Shown here piece by piece: positions 12,001-25,000 of a stretch of DNA of 64,000 bases. The DNA is from Haliclystus octoradiatus. Lineage: Eukaryota > Cnidaria > Staurozoa > Stauromedusae > Haliclystidae. The notes under the pieces are model-generated. The model was not told the DNA's origin, ran no database searches, and saw only the letters and a program-made list of their open reading frames with translations. Made by a program: the position numbers and the translations under genes. The stretch covers positions 186,001-250,000 of the forward strand of contig OU744451.1 in NCBI GenBank assembly GCA_916610825.1, given 5' to 3'. Numbering within the stretch: position 1 is the stretch's first letter; each line of letters opens with the position of its first letter.

Positions 12001-14047
12001 TATAGATCTGCTTGAAGCTTTCAAAATGGTGTGCTGATAGAGCTGTTGAAGTTATTGAATTATCTCAAATTTAATTCATGCAACTAATGAATGCTTTTTT
12101 ACATTTGTGTGTTTATTTTCATTAACCTATTTTCTCAAGACATGAAATAAATTTAAAAACTCTATGGGCACTTCTTGCCTGCATGGCACCTTGAATAATT
12201 TAAATCTTTTTTGCGTCAGTAAATATTAATTTTTTTATTTTTACTTTCCAGTTTCTCATGACTGTGTACCACGATTACATTGCTCCGATATTCGATCGTT
12301 TCATTCCATTACCAGAAGGGGAAATGAGAACTGCAATTGAGGCATTAGCAGCGCGTATATCATTCCCTTTGACAAAAATATTTGTGGTAGAAGGATCGAA
12401 ACGTTCGTCTCATAGTAATGCTTATTTCTTTGGATTTTATAAAAACAAACGTATCGTATTGTTTGATACATTATTACGTGAAAGTCCATTTGATGAAGAG
12501 AAGAAAACATTGGTTACGGAAGTCAATGATGAAAATGATAAGGAAGGAAATGAAGATGACAGTAGTTCAGATGCCCCTAAAAAGGTGAGACTTTATTTGA
12601 ACATTGCCGTGGTAACGTTTTATCCTTCTGGGATCCTAAAACATCTCTCATTGGACCTTCATTGTCATGGATATTTTGATTTGGTGTGGCATTAAATTAT
12701 TGATTCTTTTTTGATGCACCAGGAAGAAGTGAAAGAATTGAAAGGATGTTCAGTTGACGAGGTAGCCGCTGTTCTAGGTCATGAGCTTGGTCACTGGAAA
12801 TGTGGACATATGCTGAAAAACATGGCTATCTCACAGGTACAATAGGGTTCTCACACACTTATTTACTATCTCACAGGTACAGAAGGGTTCTCACACACTT
12901 ATTTACTATCTCACAGGTACAATAGGGTTCTCACACACTTATTTACTATCTCACAGGTACAATAGGGTTCTCACACACTTATTTACTATCTCACAGGTAC
13001 AATAGGGTTCTCACACACTTATTTACTATCTCACAGGTACAGAAGGGTTCCAACACATTTATTTACCCACTGCACATATACAGAATTGTGACTGCAAAAT
13101 CATTTAGGCTTTCAAAGCCATGTTGCAGATAAGTGGGGATTTCAGTTATCCAAATTATCACTAAAGCAGGCTACACTGTAGTTACGACTAGAAATATGAA
13201 TGAATTAATGAAATTTATTCTTTGATTATTGGACTATGGGGCCCACTCACATTACTAAAATACTGTAAGAAGTACAGTTGACAAGTAACAGTTGCTGATT
13301 AACAAAGCTACTTCCAACTCTGCACAGATAATACAAGTGAATAATTACAACAAATAACCTTTTTAAGTTTTGATGTTACTTAAGTTCAAATGATCACTAT
13401 ATAGGCCTACAGTCGATAGGTAGCTTTTATTGTAAATTTAATTGTTATGCCTTTTATTTCTTTAACAGACGAATCTGCTGTTATCATTTTTCTTGTTCGG
13501 CCTTCTGATGCACATGGATATACTATACACTAGTTTTGGTTTTCACAACTGTAAACCAACTCTTATTGGATTGTTAATTATCTTTCAATTTATTTTCTCT
13601 CCGTATAATGAGGTATGGACTTTATTCATTAGGCAGACAACATATTGCACTGTTTCTTAAAAAAATGTTGAAGGTATTTCATTTCCACTTTAATTCTATG
13701 AATTTAAGTTTATCCGGTCCGACAGCACAATAAGCTAGATTCAAACAGATCTGAATTTGCATACCTCTACAAATGTGATGTTCCTCTTAATCTACCATGT
13801 TTTCCTTGTCTTTCTTCTTCAGCTGCTTGGATTTCTAATGACAGTGCTCAGTCGTCGTTTTGAATTTGAAGCAGATGCATTTGCCAATGGTCTGGGTTAT
13901 ACAAAACATTTACAAGCTGCATTGATTACACTTCATAAAGAAAATCTTGGTTTTCCTGTTTGCGATTGGCTATATTCCATGTATCATTATTCACATCCTC
14001 CATTATTAGAAAGGCTTAGAGCTTTGAAATCCAAAAAACAAGACTGA
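9005..14047 (+). CDS. ZMPSTE24: CAAX prenyl protease 1 (STE24/ZMPSTE24 family)
   Basis: Multi-pass membrane zinc metalloprotease that trims prenylated CAAX proteins (a-factor in yeast, prelamin A in vertebrates) in ER and inner nuclear membrane. Nine exons: 9005-9085, 9168-9314, 9736-9822, 10307-10423, 10964-11116, 12252-12584, 12723-12836, 13469-13612, 13823-14047; about 466 residues, against 475 in human. The zinc motif HELGH lies at residues 326-330 in exon 7. The third ligand Glu is about residue 406, in [11 protein letters not shown] of exon 9. Other signatures are [55 protein letters not shown] and [11 protein letters not shown]. Every intron is phase 0. An acidic insert (residues about 285-303) precedes the catalytic helix, as in animal orthologues. 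The C-terminus is KKQD, a dilysine ER-retrieval type ending. A minisatellite in intron 7 repeats the splice donor. Confidence 0.95.
10468..10690. repeat. Dispersed repeat, ACCACTATA family, in STE24 intron 4
   Basis: Contains ACAGGTGGCCTTCACATACA, GATTCAATATAAC, GTGACCACTATAGACAGGTA and ends GGTTTGACTGTA. The phrase order is the same as in the other family members, and the end is close to the mariner-like terminus GGTTCGACTG|TA. Confidence 0.6.
12826..13066 (+). repeat. 40-bp minisatellite overlapping the exon 7 splice donor of STE24
   Basis: A 40-bp unit repeats with almost no change from 12841 to 13040 and a partial sixth copy follows to about 13066. Each unit ends CTATCTCACAGGTAC, which is the last 11 nt of exon 7 plus the first 4 nt of intron 7. 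The array was therefore seeded from the exon-intron junction and presents five further CAG|GTAC donors downstream of the real one. Units differ mainly at AATAGGG versus AGAAGGG. Confidence 0.9.
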
Positions 14048-14916
14048 AAACTACAGATTTATTTATTGAAATGTTTGTCAAACGTCTTAGATAACATACT
14101 ACTTTCAAAGGATGATGATGTGTTAGTTTGAATCAATTTTCTATTGTTGTTTGATTTGCGTTTGTAGCCCTACTCTAAGCAAAGAGTGGACTTAGTAGTG
14201 AGGCAGGATCAATCTCATACAGACTTTCATATTTATAGGCTTTAGCTTAGAATTGTGGGTCGTACAAGCTTGAAATATATTTTTGCTGTTTCGCATAACG
14301 AGAAAAAATATTTTGTTCGAACATGTTTTCATTTTCGACATCAAATCTTTTCGGATGCTGCATTTCAAGAACACATCAACATTTTAGCAAAAATTATTAT
14401 TGTTTACATCTGATGTTTACTAACCTAGCAACACAAATGACTCATTGCTAGTTACGAAATATGAATAAATGACAATGATAACAGCTGTGGCAATCATCAT
14501 AGCTTCTGCTCTGTGTACTTCTAAAGGATGATGCGAAAAAATTTATTAAGTTCATGGAGAGTTCATGAACATTAAACTTTTTGTTTTTCATAAACTGTTT
14601 TCACAGGAGTACGTAGCAGATTAGCCAATGCATCCATAAGAGATTTGATAGCATTTGTGTCAGAAATTCAGCATCAAAAATCTTTTCAGACATGCTAATA
14701 AAAATTACCACACTATACATAGGCTTTTTTATCTATTAATCCAAAAATGTTGCATACGATGTTCTTATGATTTACCGCACTGCTAAAACAGAAAAAAAAA
14801 CAAATTCAAAATTGTCTCCATCCTCAAGTTTCACACTAGTGAATACAGTTTTGAAAATTCGATGGACTTCATTAGCAGCATACACAAAATTACACATTAT
14901 TTATGATTATTGATGC
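14048..14916. other. Convergent 3' region between STE24 and KTI12
   Basis: Should contain both 3' UTRs. A plus-strand AATAAA at 14464-14469 could serve STE24, and a minus-strand AATAAA (plus TTTATT near 14541) could serve KTI12. A phrase TAAACTGTTTTCACAGG near 14591 also occurs in similar form at about 11768, so a small dispersed repeat is present. No exon is seen. Confidence 0.5.
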
Positions 14917-15741
14917 CTATTCTATCTTAATTTGATTGTTAATAAACTTCACAAACATTGAACCGATGATAGCGGTATCTTCTACAGGATGCATTTTACT
15001 ATAAGTTATAAATTGTCGTTTTAACCGCCGTAAATCAGACATGTTAAGTGTTTTTGTAAGATATATTTTTTCAATAGTTGTTGATCCAACACAAATACTT
15101 TCACCAATCATGGCTGTTTTTTGACGATCTAATATACATAAAATGATATCTTGAGTAATTCTATCTAACTCTTGTAAAAAATTAGTTGAACTTAATGGTG
15201 TTTGCATAGTTGATTGATTCGGTGGGGCAGCTTTTCTTTGAAATAAACCATCGTCAATCTCTTTTAAGGGGATTGAATCCAAATCAAATACAGTAAAAAG
15301 TGGATTATCCCAACGACATCTAGATTCTGGTGTTTCAAAACGCATAACTAATGCATCAAATACATCTTTGTTATACTGTTCATCATTATTTCGGTTTAAA
15401 TTCCATTCCCAACATTTTTCTGAAGGTGAGGCGCAATGAATAACACAGTGAAGGGTTTTATGAGCTTTTACAAAACAAAATAATTCATATCGAAAGCCTT
15501 TGATGTAATTCGAAGAGTCTAGAATAAGTATATCATCTCTAGAAATTTGTCTTTCCACTTTGGATTTTAAATCTCCTCGAGCTCCTTTTTCGCGAATTGA
15601 GCTTGCATATACTTCATTCTTATCAAAATCATCTGAAATTATCTGAACACGTTTGTTTTTATTTACAAAATATTCCTCTAATGTTTTGCTGACAGATGTT
15701 TTTCCAGAAGATGGGAATCCACAAAGTAAAATAAAAGGCAT
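14917..15741 (-). CDS. KTI12: KTI12 homologue (Elongator-associated P-loop protein)
   Basis: P-loop NTPase that works with the Elongator complex in forming the 5-carbonylmethyl-type modifications of wobble uridine in tRNA. Intronless, 274 residues; human KTI12 is longer (about 354) because of a central insert that is absent here. The start is the only ATG that precedes the family N-terminus MPFILLCGFPSSGKT, whose Walker A motif is GFPSSGKT (residues 8-15). Further family marks are ILDSSNYIKGFRYELFC (about residues 72-88), MRFETPESRCRWDNPLFT and, near the C-terminus, LRRLKRQFITYSKMHP. The related kinase PSTK shares the P-loop fold, but the NYIKGFRYEL block is specific to KTI12. It is head to head with LTN1. 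Confidence 0.93.
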   Translation of the reverse strand: MPFILLCGFPSSGKTSVSKTLEEYFVNKNKRVQIISDDFDKNEVYASSIREKGARGDLKSKVERQISRDDILILDSSNYIKGFRYELFCFVKAHKTLHCVIHCASPSEKCWEWNLNRNNDEQYNKDVFDALVMRFETPESRCRWDNPLFTVFDLDSIPLKEIDDGLFQRKAAPPNQSTMQTPLSSTNFLQELDRITQDIILCILDRQKTAMIGESICVGSTTIEKIYLTKTLNMSDLRRLKRQFITYSKMHPVEDTAIIGSMFVKFINNQIKIE

Positions 15742-16020
15742 TTGATATGATAACTTGATGGGTTAATTTCTTTAAAATTAAAATTAAATCCAATAAATTC
15801 TGTAGCTCCTACTTCACTTCATTGTGGAAAATTTGTCAGACAGCAAAAACCCGCCCTGTTTAAACCTCGATCTTATGAGTCAGCCTCTATATAACTATCA
15901 AAAATGGCTGATTTTGGGTCCTTTTCATATTAGAATTTTAGATGTTCTTTTTTGTCTTTTGGAATTTTTGCTAATCGATTTATTAGGAGATGCGAAGAAT
16001 TGTTATTATTGTTAAATGAT
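15742..16020. promoter_or_regulatory. Candidate bidirectional promoter KTI12 / LTN1
   Basis: Only 279 bp separate the two divergent start codons, so both 5' UTRs and core promoters must lie here or, for LTN1, possibly overlap. No clear TATA element is seen. Short open frames on either strand have no family resemblance. Confidence 0.6.
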
Positions 16021-19000
16021 ATGGGAGGTGGTAACAAACAACCTGGACAAAGAACTAAAGGAAATGTCAAGGTGAGGTAACCACAAAGCACCATTGCAAG
16101 ATTCATGGAATCATGGATCATGTCGGAATCGGATGATGCGTCTTCTAGGCTAGGCCGGTGTCTGCGATATAGCTAAGCAAACTAACTTAAGATTAAATTG
16201 AAATAATGATGACAATTGACAACTTCAGGATATATCTCTTTTTCGATGACAATTAACAAACATCTTTGATACATATCATCATTATCATCAATTCATCATT
16301 ATTTATTCAGAAACCTTCAAGTTACACACAACTTTTTTTCAAAAATTTCAAAGAGCACTACAAATCATGACATTGCACAATTGACTCTGATTAAAATCGA
16401 TCGAGTGCTCATTAATTTTTTATTAAACGTGGATAATACAATAGACACATTCAGTGTGGATAATGAATTGGTAAAGAATTTATCAAAACTGTCTCAGCTC
16501 AATTTCAAACAAAACTATTTTGAAAATCTAAATCCAACAGTCTATCAAACGACTTTAAGAGCACATGGTTTTCTTGAAGTTTGAGTGGAATCATTAGTTA
16601 CAAATGTGTCAACAAGGACCAATCAGGCAACTATTACTTGAGTTTATATTTATATTATTTAATGGTCTCATGAGTGACATATATTGGGAGGGGTGTATCT
16701 TTCTTGCAATCTTGTGCGCTTTATATATCAGTCGAACCTTTCTGTATGAGCCCTTTGTAAAAAAGCCGAAAATGTCTTATAAGGTATACTCAATAAATGA
16801 TGATGATGATGATGGTTTTCTTGACGTTTGCAGTAAAACAAAAATTGGTAAGAAAATATGTGGTGGATATTGTTCTGGCTGCCGGAATGTTGTCCTCAAG
16901 AGATAATGTTCCGTGCGTCCTATGCACATGCGTATGTAGATAGTAAACATGGCTGTGTCGATCGATCCAAATTAAATCTTAAATAATTTGTAAAATAATT
17001 CGTAGCACCGTAGATTTGATCGACGGTTTGAAATAAATATAAAACAGAAACATATCTATGCATTAATCATTTTATTTTGTGTTTGATTTATGCGACCCAG
17101 TGTTTTCAATATTTGAGTGTTGTGACATTTATTTGACGCTCTTGAAAGGTTTCAGAGAATATTTATGTAGCCTAACAATATTTCACAACATTTTTGCTTT
17201 GGTAATTTGTAATATTATGGGATAATTACTTATTAGTCATTTCTTTATCCTGTAACTGATGCTATATGCGGCCTACCAATTCTGATTTTGTTGTGACCGA
17301 AAGTCAAAACTCTGAAACTCAAAACCGAAGCCGAGTTTGTTCGCTTTTTCTATAAGTTTGGAAGAACAGTTTGTGATCCTATATGTGGCATCTAGCGTTG
17401 TGAATCCCTCATATAAAGTGTTTTCAACCTCTAGCTCTTTAAATTTAAATTATTTTATTTTCTATTATTAAATTGATGAACAGAATCGTTATAAACGTGA
17501 TCGAGGAACAGGACCGTCATCGCCATTGCATCTTGAGCGAGTGTGAGAGAAACGCAAGCAACACATTACGCATGCGCAGAAGACGCACAGAACATTATCT
17601 CTAGTACTCAGGATTCCGGCTGCCGGAACATTATCCATTTTGAAGAAAATATATTGTCTTTAGCCAAACTGAAGACAATTTAATTCAAACTAATAAATAA
17701 CTAAATATAATTATTTAATTGGTAGTTTATAATTATATCTATGTAGAACTTTGTCCAATCAGTGAAGAGTTTCATGACCAGAGTGAATTTCAAAAAATTA
17801 AATTTGCGAAAAAAACTTACACATAGACATACAGACATACAACAGTTTTGAAAGAGAAAAAGTGTTCGGATAAATATTTTTTTCAGAAAGAAGTAAAATT
17901 ATTTTTTTCACAATTTTTTTTGAAATTGCTGAGTGTAATAAATAATTTTAATGTGTTGTAAAAACTATCGTACAGTAATCATAGCTTGATGAATAACAAT
18001 GCAAATCTGCTCTTTTTGATGTCAGTTATAATAATGAACATTGACATTTGTTTTTTACAAAATCACTCTCCTATAGCTCTCCTAAACATTTTGAGGAGGG
18101 TGATAAACATTTAGTCCTGTAAAAGTCTGATTTCTGTTGCCTATAGGTAAAATTATAAAGATCTCAACGCACTATTTCTGTATTCTTGACCATGATTATC
18201 CATTCTTATTTTATACATAACGTTAGCCGTCAAGTAGTAGCCGTGCTGCAGAACTTTTAAATCAAGATGGCCGCCGAGAATTTGTTGGTTTTGGTGGCTT
18301 AACAAATGCTGTTGGAAATTCTCTTGGATACGTCCCTTTGTCAAGTACGTCACCATCAACTGCAAGTGGCGATGCTGAATATGACGTTGATAGTGATTTA
18401 AGAATGCTATTAAGAAAAATGACCAAGAAGGATATGACAACTAAATTAAAGGTAATATTTTATCATTTATTCAGTTTCTCCTGATTAATTTACACTTAGG
18501 AAGAGCATCCCGCCATTAGAGGAACGCACGCTACAGGTATTAATCAATTAACCAGCCTAACCACCTATGAGGAATAGATAAGTTGACCACTATTTACAGG
18601 TGGCCTTTATACGAAGGAATGTTCAATAGAAAATACAAGTTTAGAGATTGCAAGAGTGACCACTATAGACAGGTTGTCACTTTATATATATGTTACTATC
18701 ATAACAGGTTCGACTGTTAATAATTTAACTGACCATATTCACGGATGTTTCTGTATTCTGTTTCAGGCCATTCAAGAGTTCAAAGATGTTGCAGAAACAA
18801 AAGATTCTGATGCCCTCGTTAAAGCAATTGTATTTTGGCCAAAAATCTATAATAATTTGAGCAAGGTTAGTGATAAGAAATTAATAGTATGTTAAATATT
18901 TACGTTATTCATCCCTAAAACAAATAACATGGATTATGTTTATTATTTCAAATTAGACTATTTTTATTATTTCAAATTTTTATACTATTTCTAATCAATC

Positions 19001-22000
19001 AAGAGCACAATTACCTGCACGCACTTCTTTTTGCCATGGTTAGAGTTTCTGTACAGCTATAGAATTTACCGCTGTTCGACCAATCGAGTTGCTCGATTTT
19101 TCATGGATAATTCTATATGCATATTTTTTTTTGTATGTCTTTATTCAACATTTTGTTTTTTTTAACTTCAATATTCCATCAGGAGTATGATCAGAGAGCG
19201 AGAGAATCAATCCAACTAGCACATTCTATACTTGTTAAGAAAGTTCAAAGAAACTTAGCAACAGTTCTGAAGCTAATTGCTGGACAGTGGATGTTAGCTC
19301 AGTTCGATGCAAGTATATCTGTTAGTAACGAGGCTAGAAAATCATTCAGTTTGTGTTTTCCATCTGAGAAGAAAGTCAACGCAATTAAATTTTGCAGAAA
19401 AGAAATCTTTCAGGTACACCTATGATTGTCTCATTACCATTTTACTAAGTGTTGATGTTGGTAAGATGTGTTGATGTTGGTTAGATGTTAGATGTTAGAT
19501 GTTTTAATTTTGGAAGTGTAAGCAGTGTCTGACAAAATTTGTTTCCTTTTAAAACATTTTTACCTTGTTTGCTTCTAGATTTTTTGTTAAGGTCTTGCAT
19601 ATAAATCAAAAAGTATTAAAGTGCACATGACACCAAAAAAATTTATTCCAGAATCAAGTAGCCCATGCAAAATAAATAGGAATGGCGGCAATAATTTTTC
19701 GATTTGGACTCTTATAAGCGGAGATATTTAATTTTGAAAGTACCATATTTCAGAAATAGTGCTCCTTCGAAAGTCGGAACTCATGCCGGAATGACAAGAG
19801 AGCCCACTATGGAAAAATAACCAAGTCTAGACGTCTAGACGTCCATATGTGTGTCCGAACTGTACAAAATGTTTTGGTTTCAGTGAATTATTATATCCAT
19901 CATTCCCCAAATCATGCCCAAATGTAAGACACCTCTCTGTGTCGTCAATATATCAAAGTCTTTTGTGATATAATATTGTATTTTATATATCAGATAAAAA
20001 AATCTTCAGCATATTAAATTCATTGATTAAATATAATTCTTAGACAGGATAGCTTTGTGAAGAAGTCGACAACAACCGTTGTCCGTCGAATATAAAACTA
20101 GATTAAGGTATGATATTAAACACATTGCGTGTGTCGATTTCATCTTTCTGTAATTGTGTTTTTGTTGAAGAAACGCGTCTGCTGAAAGGCAAACAGGGGG
20201 TCATGCAATGGCTTTTAATAGCCAATCATTGAGATTGAAGCTAACAAATCAATGAAGCACTGACGCTAAGCTGCGGGAGATCGACCAAAATAGCGCAATG
20301 AATTTTATAGACGTTTAGATCATCATCCGCAGCGAAGTGAATACAAAGCGTTTTGCCGCTGTTTTAGTAGCCAACACCTTCATGCCATAATATGCGTTAA
20401 TCCAGTGTTTTAACACCTTTTTGACAGAAAAACTCCATCGAAGTCTAATAAAACCTTTCTAAACTCTACATTTTACGTTCAATTTCAGTCATATATGGCC
20501 AACAAGGTGTCCCGAAGATATGGGCATATCTGTTCTGGAAAGTGGACCATTTCTTTTTCGCCAGAAAATTTACAATTTTTTGAAGTCTAGACTTGGTTAT
20601 TTTTCCATAGTGGGCCCTCCTGTCATTTCGGCATGAGTTCCGACTTTCGAAGGAGCACTATTTCTGAAATATGGTACTTTCAAAATTAAATATCTCCGCT
20701 TATAAGAGTCCAAATCGAAAAATTATTGCCGCCATTCCTATTTATTTTGCATGGGCTACTTGATTCCGGAATAAAATTTTTTGGTGTCATGTGCACTTTA
20801 AATATCAACTTTCTTTTGAATTTTCTATAATCTGGAATTATATTATTATATTATATTAATTAAATATTTTCTGGAAGTTGCTGAATGTAGTATCCAAGGA
20901 TCCCCCACTTAAATTGCCAGACCCTGTGTGTAAGTTTTTATAAAGTAAAAACATTGTTATTATGTTACCTGTTATAACGGATTGAACTGTTTATAGCGTA
21001 CTGAATTTAGCTGATCTTCCTGGTGAAATTTATTGTCTTTCTTCTTACCGGTATGAATAATTGGCTATCAGAGCACATCGCATATAGCGTACTTTACCCT
21101 AGTGATGCTGTTATAGACAGTTTCTAGAGTACCAGAAATACATCACCTTTATATATGCTGTGCATCAACTGTCCTGAGGTGTCAGATGACTCCTTTACTA
21201 TTTAATGATAATTTATGAACTGTTCATATTATGAAATTGAAGTCGTTAATGGATTCTTGACATCCTTGAATTCTCGAAGGTGTCATTTGAATAAAAGGTT
21301 TTATGCTCTGATTTGAATGCAATAGAATTTGCTTAATATCCCCCTCTCCCTCTGTTGCAGGTTATATTCCAGATATTGAAAAACCTATAGGAATATGAAT
21401 GTTTAAATTGAGAATGGAACCTGAACTTAATTTGTGTGGGGATATGAAGCAAAGGAGAGGGGGTATTCAGCTGTAATTCAATCAATTTTTGCTTTTACCT
21501 GAAATAAATTTCAACCAACTTTTGATAATTATGGATGTTTCTGATTCTTTCAGACAATCAGTGAAAATCTGTGCACGTTGACTGTTGAAAATATTGCAGA
21601 TACGAAGTATGTTATTATGATTATAATTTGGAAACTAAATTGTATCAAATATATAATTCATAAACGGTTCCTCTATAAATTGAATTGCCATGGATTTTCA
21701 ATGACTAAAGTTGGAAATGTTCTTTGATTGCGGAGGAAAGGCTTGAAAACCTTTTATGAAACACTGTTTTATTACAGGCTCTATCCATAACTGGAAGCTT
21801 AAAATTGCTTTGAGCAAATGTATACAACCATAAAATGTACACAAATGCAAATAGTATAAACTATATAGACTGCTATATGATTTCACTGCAGCTTCAATCA
21901 TTTCATTTGTGTTTTTTCTTATCACATGACTGCCTGCTCTGAGTTGATAATACAAATCAATTTCGATAAAGGAAATTTCTGTTTATCTGCAATCTATCTT

Positions 22001-25000
22001 TGAAACCCAATAACCCATTTTCTAGTCATGCCCTTCTCAAACTATGTTGAATGAGTGCAATTCTTGATTTATATATAATGACTTACTTGAGGGGAATGTT
22101 CTCTAGAGTTCCCATTATGTTTTGTTTGACGTTGTTGCTGTTGTTGTTATTTCTAGAGTAGTACCAGTCGAAGAACGCGAAGGACAATTTCAAAACGCAG
22201 TTGCATCGTCATTGAAGGCATTATCTTATTTTGTCAAAACGATGAGTGAGGAAACAAACAAAGAGTGCATGACTGAATATCAGTCAATATTTGATAATAA
22301 ACTATTTTGGAAACATGGAAAGAGTTCTTCACCGCTTGTAAGTATAACAATTAGAGTATTTGTCATCTGGACATTTATAATTTGTACGTACAGTCACACC
22401 TCTAAAATTTAGACACCAATTCTCTAACAACAATTGAATCATGTTATCATACTAGTAAATATCAATCAAGTATTATATATTATTATATCAAGTAATCCTA
22501 CCACCAACAACTTTTTCATGAACTTTCCATAGATTGACAAGAATTGCAATTGGTTGGCCTTATTCACTAACAACTCATTGAACCTTAAAACGGCCCAATT
22601 TCATGACATCTTCATTTGCTTTTTTCATGATCATTCTTCCCAATGTTATTTGTGAACGTTGTATGGAAATTTTGTGAAAATCAAGGCTACTTATATGATG
22701 TTACTTTAAATATTGAACATTTAAACTTACATTACCAACCACGTAAGCCTGATGTGCAGCACTGGTGAAAATGATAAAATATTTCCCTAATTTTTATTGA
22801 TTCTAATTCTGTTAATTTAGATTCGTTGTTCATTCTACCTTCTACTTTCTACTGTCATTGATAAGTTAAATGAGATACGAGAAACTCACAAGCAACAAAT
22901 ATCCAAGCTATGTTTTAATGCGATTGACGATGAAGATGCTAATACTGTATATTATACCTGGGAGTGTGCACTAAAAATTACAACGATGATCAAGGTATTA
23001 AAAAAGTTCAATATTTGATATCTGTTGTTTGACGCAGGTTTTCAAGATCCGGCCCATAGGATTAAGCTATCAAAATCAACTGAATCATTTAGCAAATATC
23101 TTTTTTTTATGTGATAAATTAGTACATGAATTACAGTCAAACGTGTCTTAACCAGACACCCAACAGAATGGAGGATTTTGTCCGGATAAGACAGGTGTCC
23201 GCTTAGGGGAGGATAATTGACAGTAACAGACTTGAAAAGGTGTCCACTGTCTGCGTTAGACAGTGTCCGCTTAGGGGAGGATAATTGACAGTAACAGACT
23301 TGAAAAGGTGTCCACTGTCTGCGTTAGACAGTGTCTGCTTACGGCAGTTGTAAACCTATTGAAATTGTCAACAGCAGACCTTGAGGTGTCCAGTTAATGC
23401 AGGTGTCCGCTTAAGACAGGTGTCCGGAAAGACAGGTTCGACTGTAATCATTTTATTCACAACTTTTTTTCATCTCGTTATCTTGTTGATTTCTGTTTCA
23501 AGGGTCTATTCATCATTTGATTTTGACATTGAACACTTCCTGTTTTAACAATGTCTGTCTGACCTTAGTAACAAAGTAGGGACAGGAAGAGCTCCAAACA
23601 GGAAGTGAATAATATAAAACTGCTTGTAGAACCATATATTTATTTGAGAATCCCTTTATTGATCAATTCATTGTTGTTGTTGTTGTTGTTGTGTTTTCTT
23701 TCATCTGATTTCTAATTTTATTTTGTTTTTTTTCACAATGAAATGATTAAGTTTTTAAGTACTGTACCGGTATATCAGACTTGATGTTTTTGTAGCTTTT
23801 GGATCCGTTCATCAAATTTGAATGTTAAGAATGTATACAGTGAATGACTAATAATGGTATTTCAGGCAATATAGCGTTATATTAACAATTATGATACTGT
23901 GAAGTTAAAATGGGAGGTTAAAATTCGCTCATTGCAGTATCTCATGTTTGTATAATGTTTTTGTGACTCATTGCACACCGCTTGTCTTAATAGAACACGT
24001 ATAGTCCTATTACATATCGCATAAATATAAAGGGAACATTCAAGCAACAAAATAGAAACACCAATAGCCGCCTAGCTTAGTGTATGCTGGCTAGGTTCAT
24101 TGATTTGATATATTTTCTTGTTTTCAGGATTGGTCGGAGGTTGTTAGTATTCCTAAACTTGTTGTCCCTAAACTGAAATCAGTTCTTCGCCAATGTTGCT
24201 ATGGTAATGCTGTCATTGTTATGCCAAATATCTTGCCATTGATTGGTCAGCTCTGTGATCCCGTTGTCAAGGTATGAGCTTGTCGCAAAGGTTTTGGTAT
24301 TCCGAGAACCACATTTTCAGATTTGAAAGCCTTCTGGGAATTGAGTTTATAATGTTTCATGATTCTGAAGAAAATATTTTCAAATCAGAAAACAGTTTTG
24401 ACAATTAAACATTTTTTGAATTTGTACCGGCCTCACGGAAAGAATGAATGCAAATTGTGTGTGATAAGGTGTACTGTGATTGTGATATTGTCCTCTTTCT
24501 TCTCTACGAGAAAATTTAACTATTGTACAGCATGTTTGCTTATAGCTCGGTCAGCCATATATGATTTAGCAAAACCGGTCTCTATTGACAGGTTGTCTTT
24601 ATATACAGGATTAATCTATAAACAAATAAAGATCCATGCGTCGTGCTTGTGCGTATGATTGTGTTCTTTTCACGTATTTAGTTTTCCATGAAATGCAACA
24701 AGTTATAGCTCAAAATGTTGGTAATAGTCCAAATAGCCATTAATTTGTCCCATATTTTATTGCATCAAGAGATACTAACGATTATCTCCAAAATGAAATT
24801 TACAATGCCAGTATCGTTTTTTTATCAAGTAGGTGCTTCTTTCTGTGTTGTCATGGTGCTCCGATGAACGGCGCCTATGCTATTGTTTAAATGTAAACAA
24901 AGTTAGATTAACAAGGTTGTATTTATATAAAGACATTTGGAAACAATAAAATGTTAATTAAAATGTTTAGAAATTGCATATCTACACGAGACCAATTGTT

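Noticed and set aside
16604-16906. 100-codon frame with a hydrophobic segment in LTN1 intron 1
   Set aside because: No family resemblance, no splice support, and its 3' end lies within a transposon inverted repeat. Kept only as a finding.
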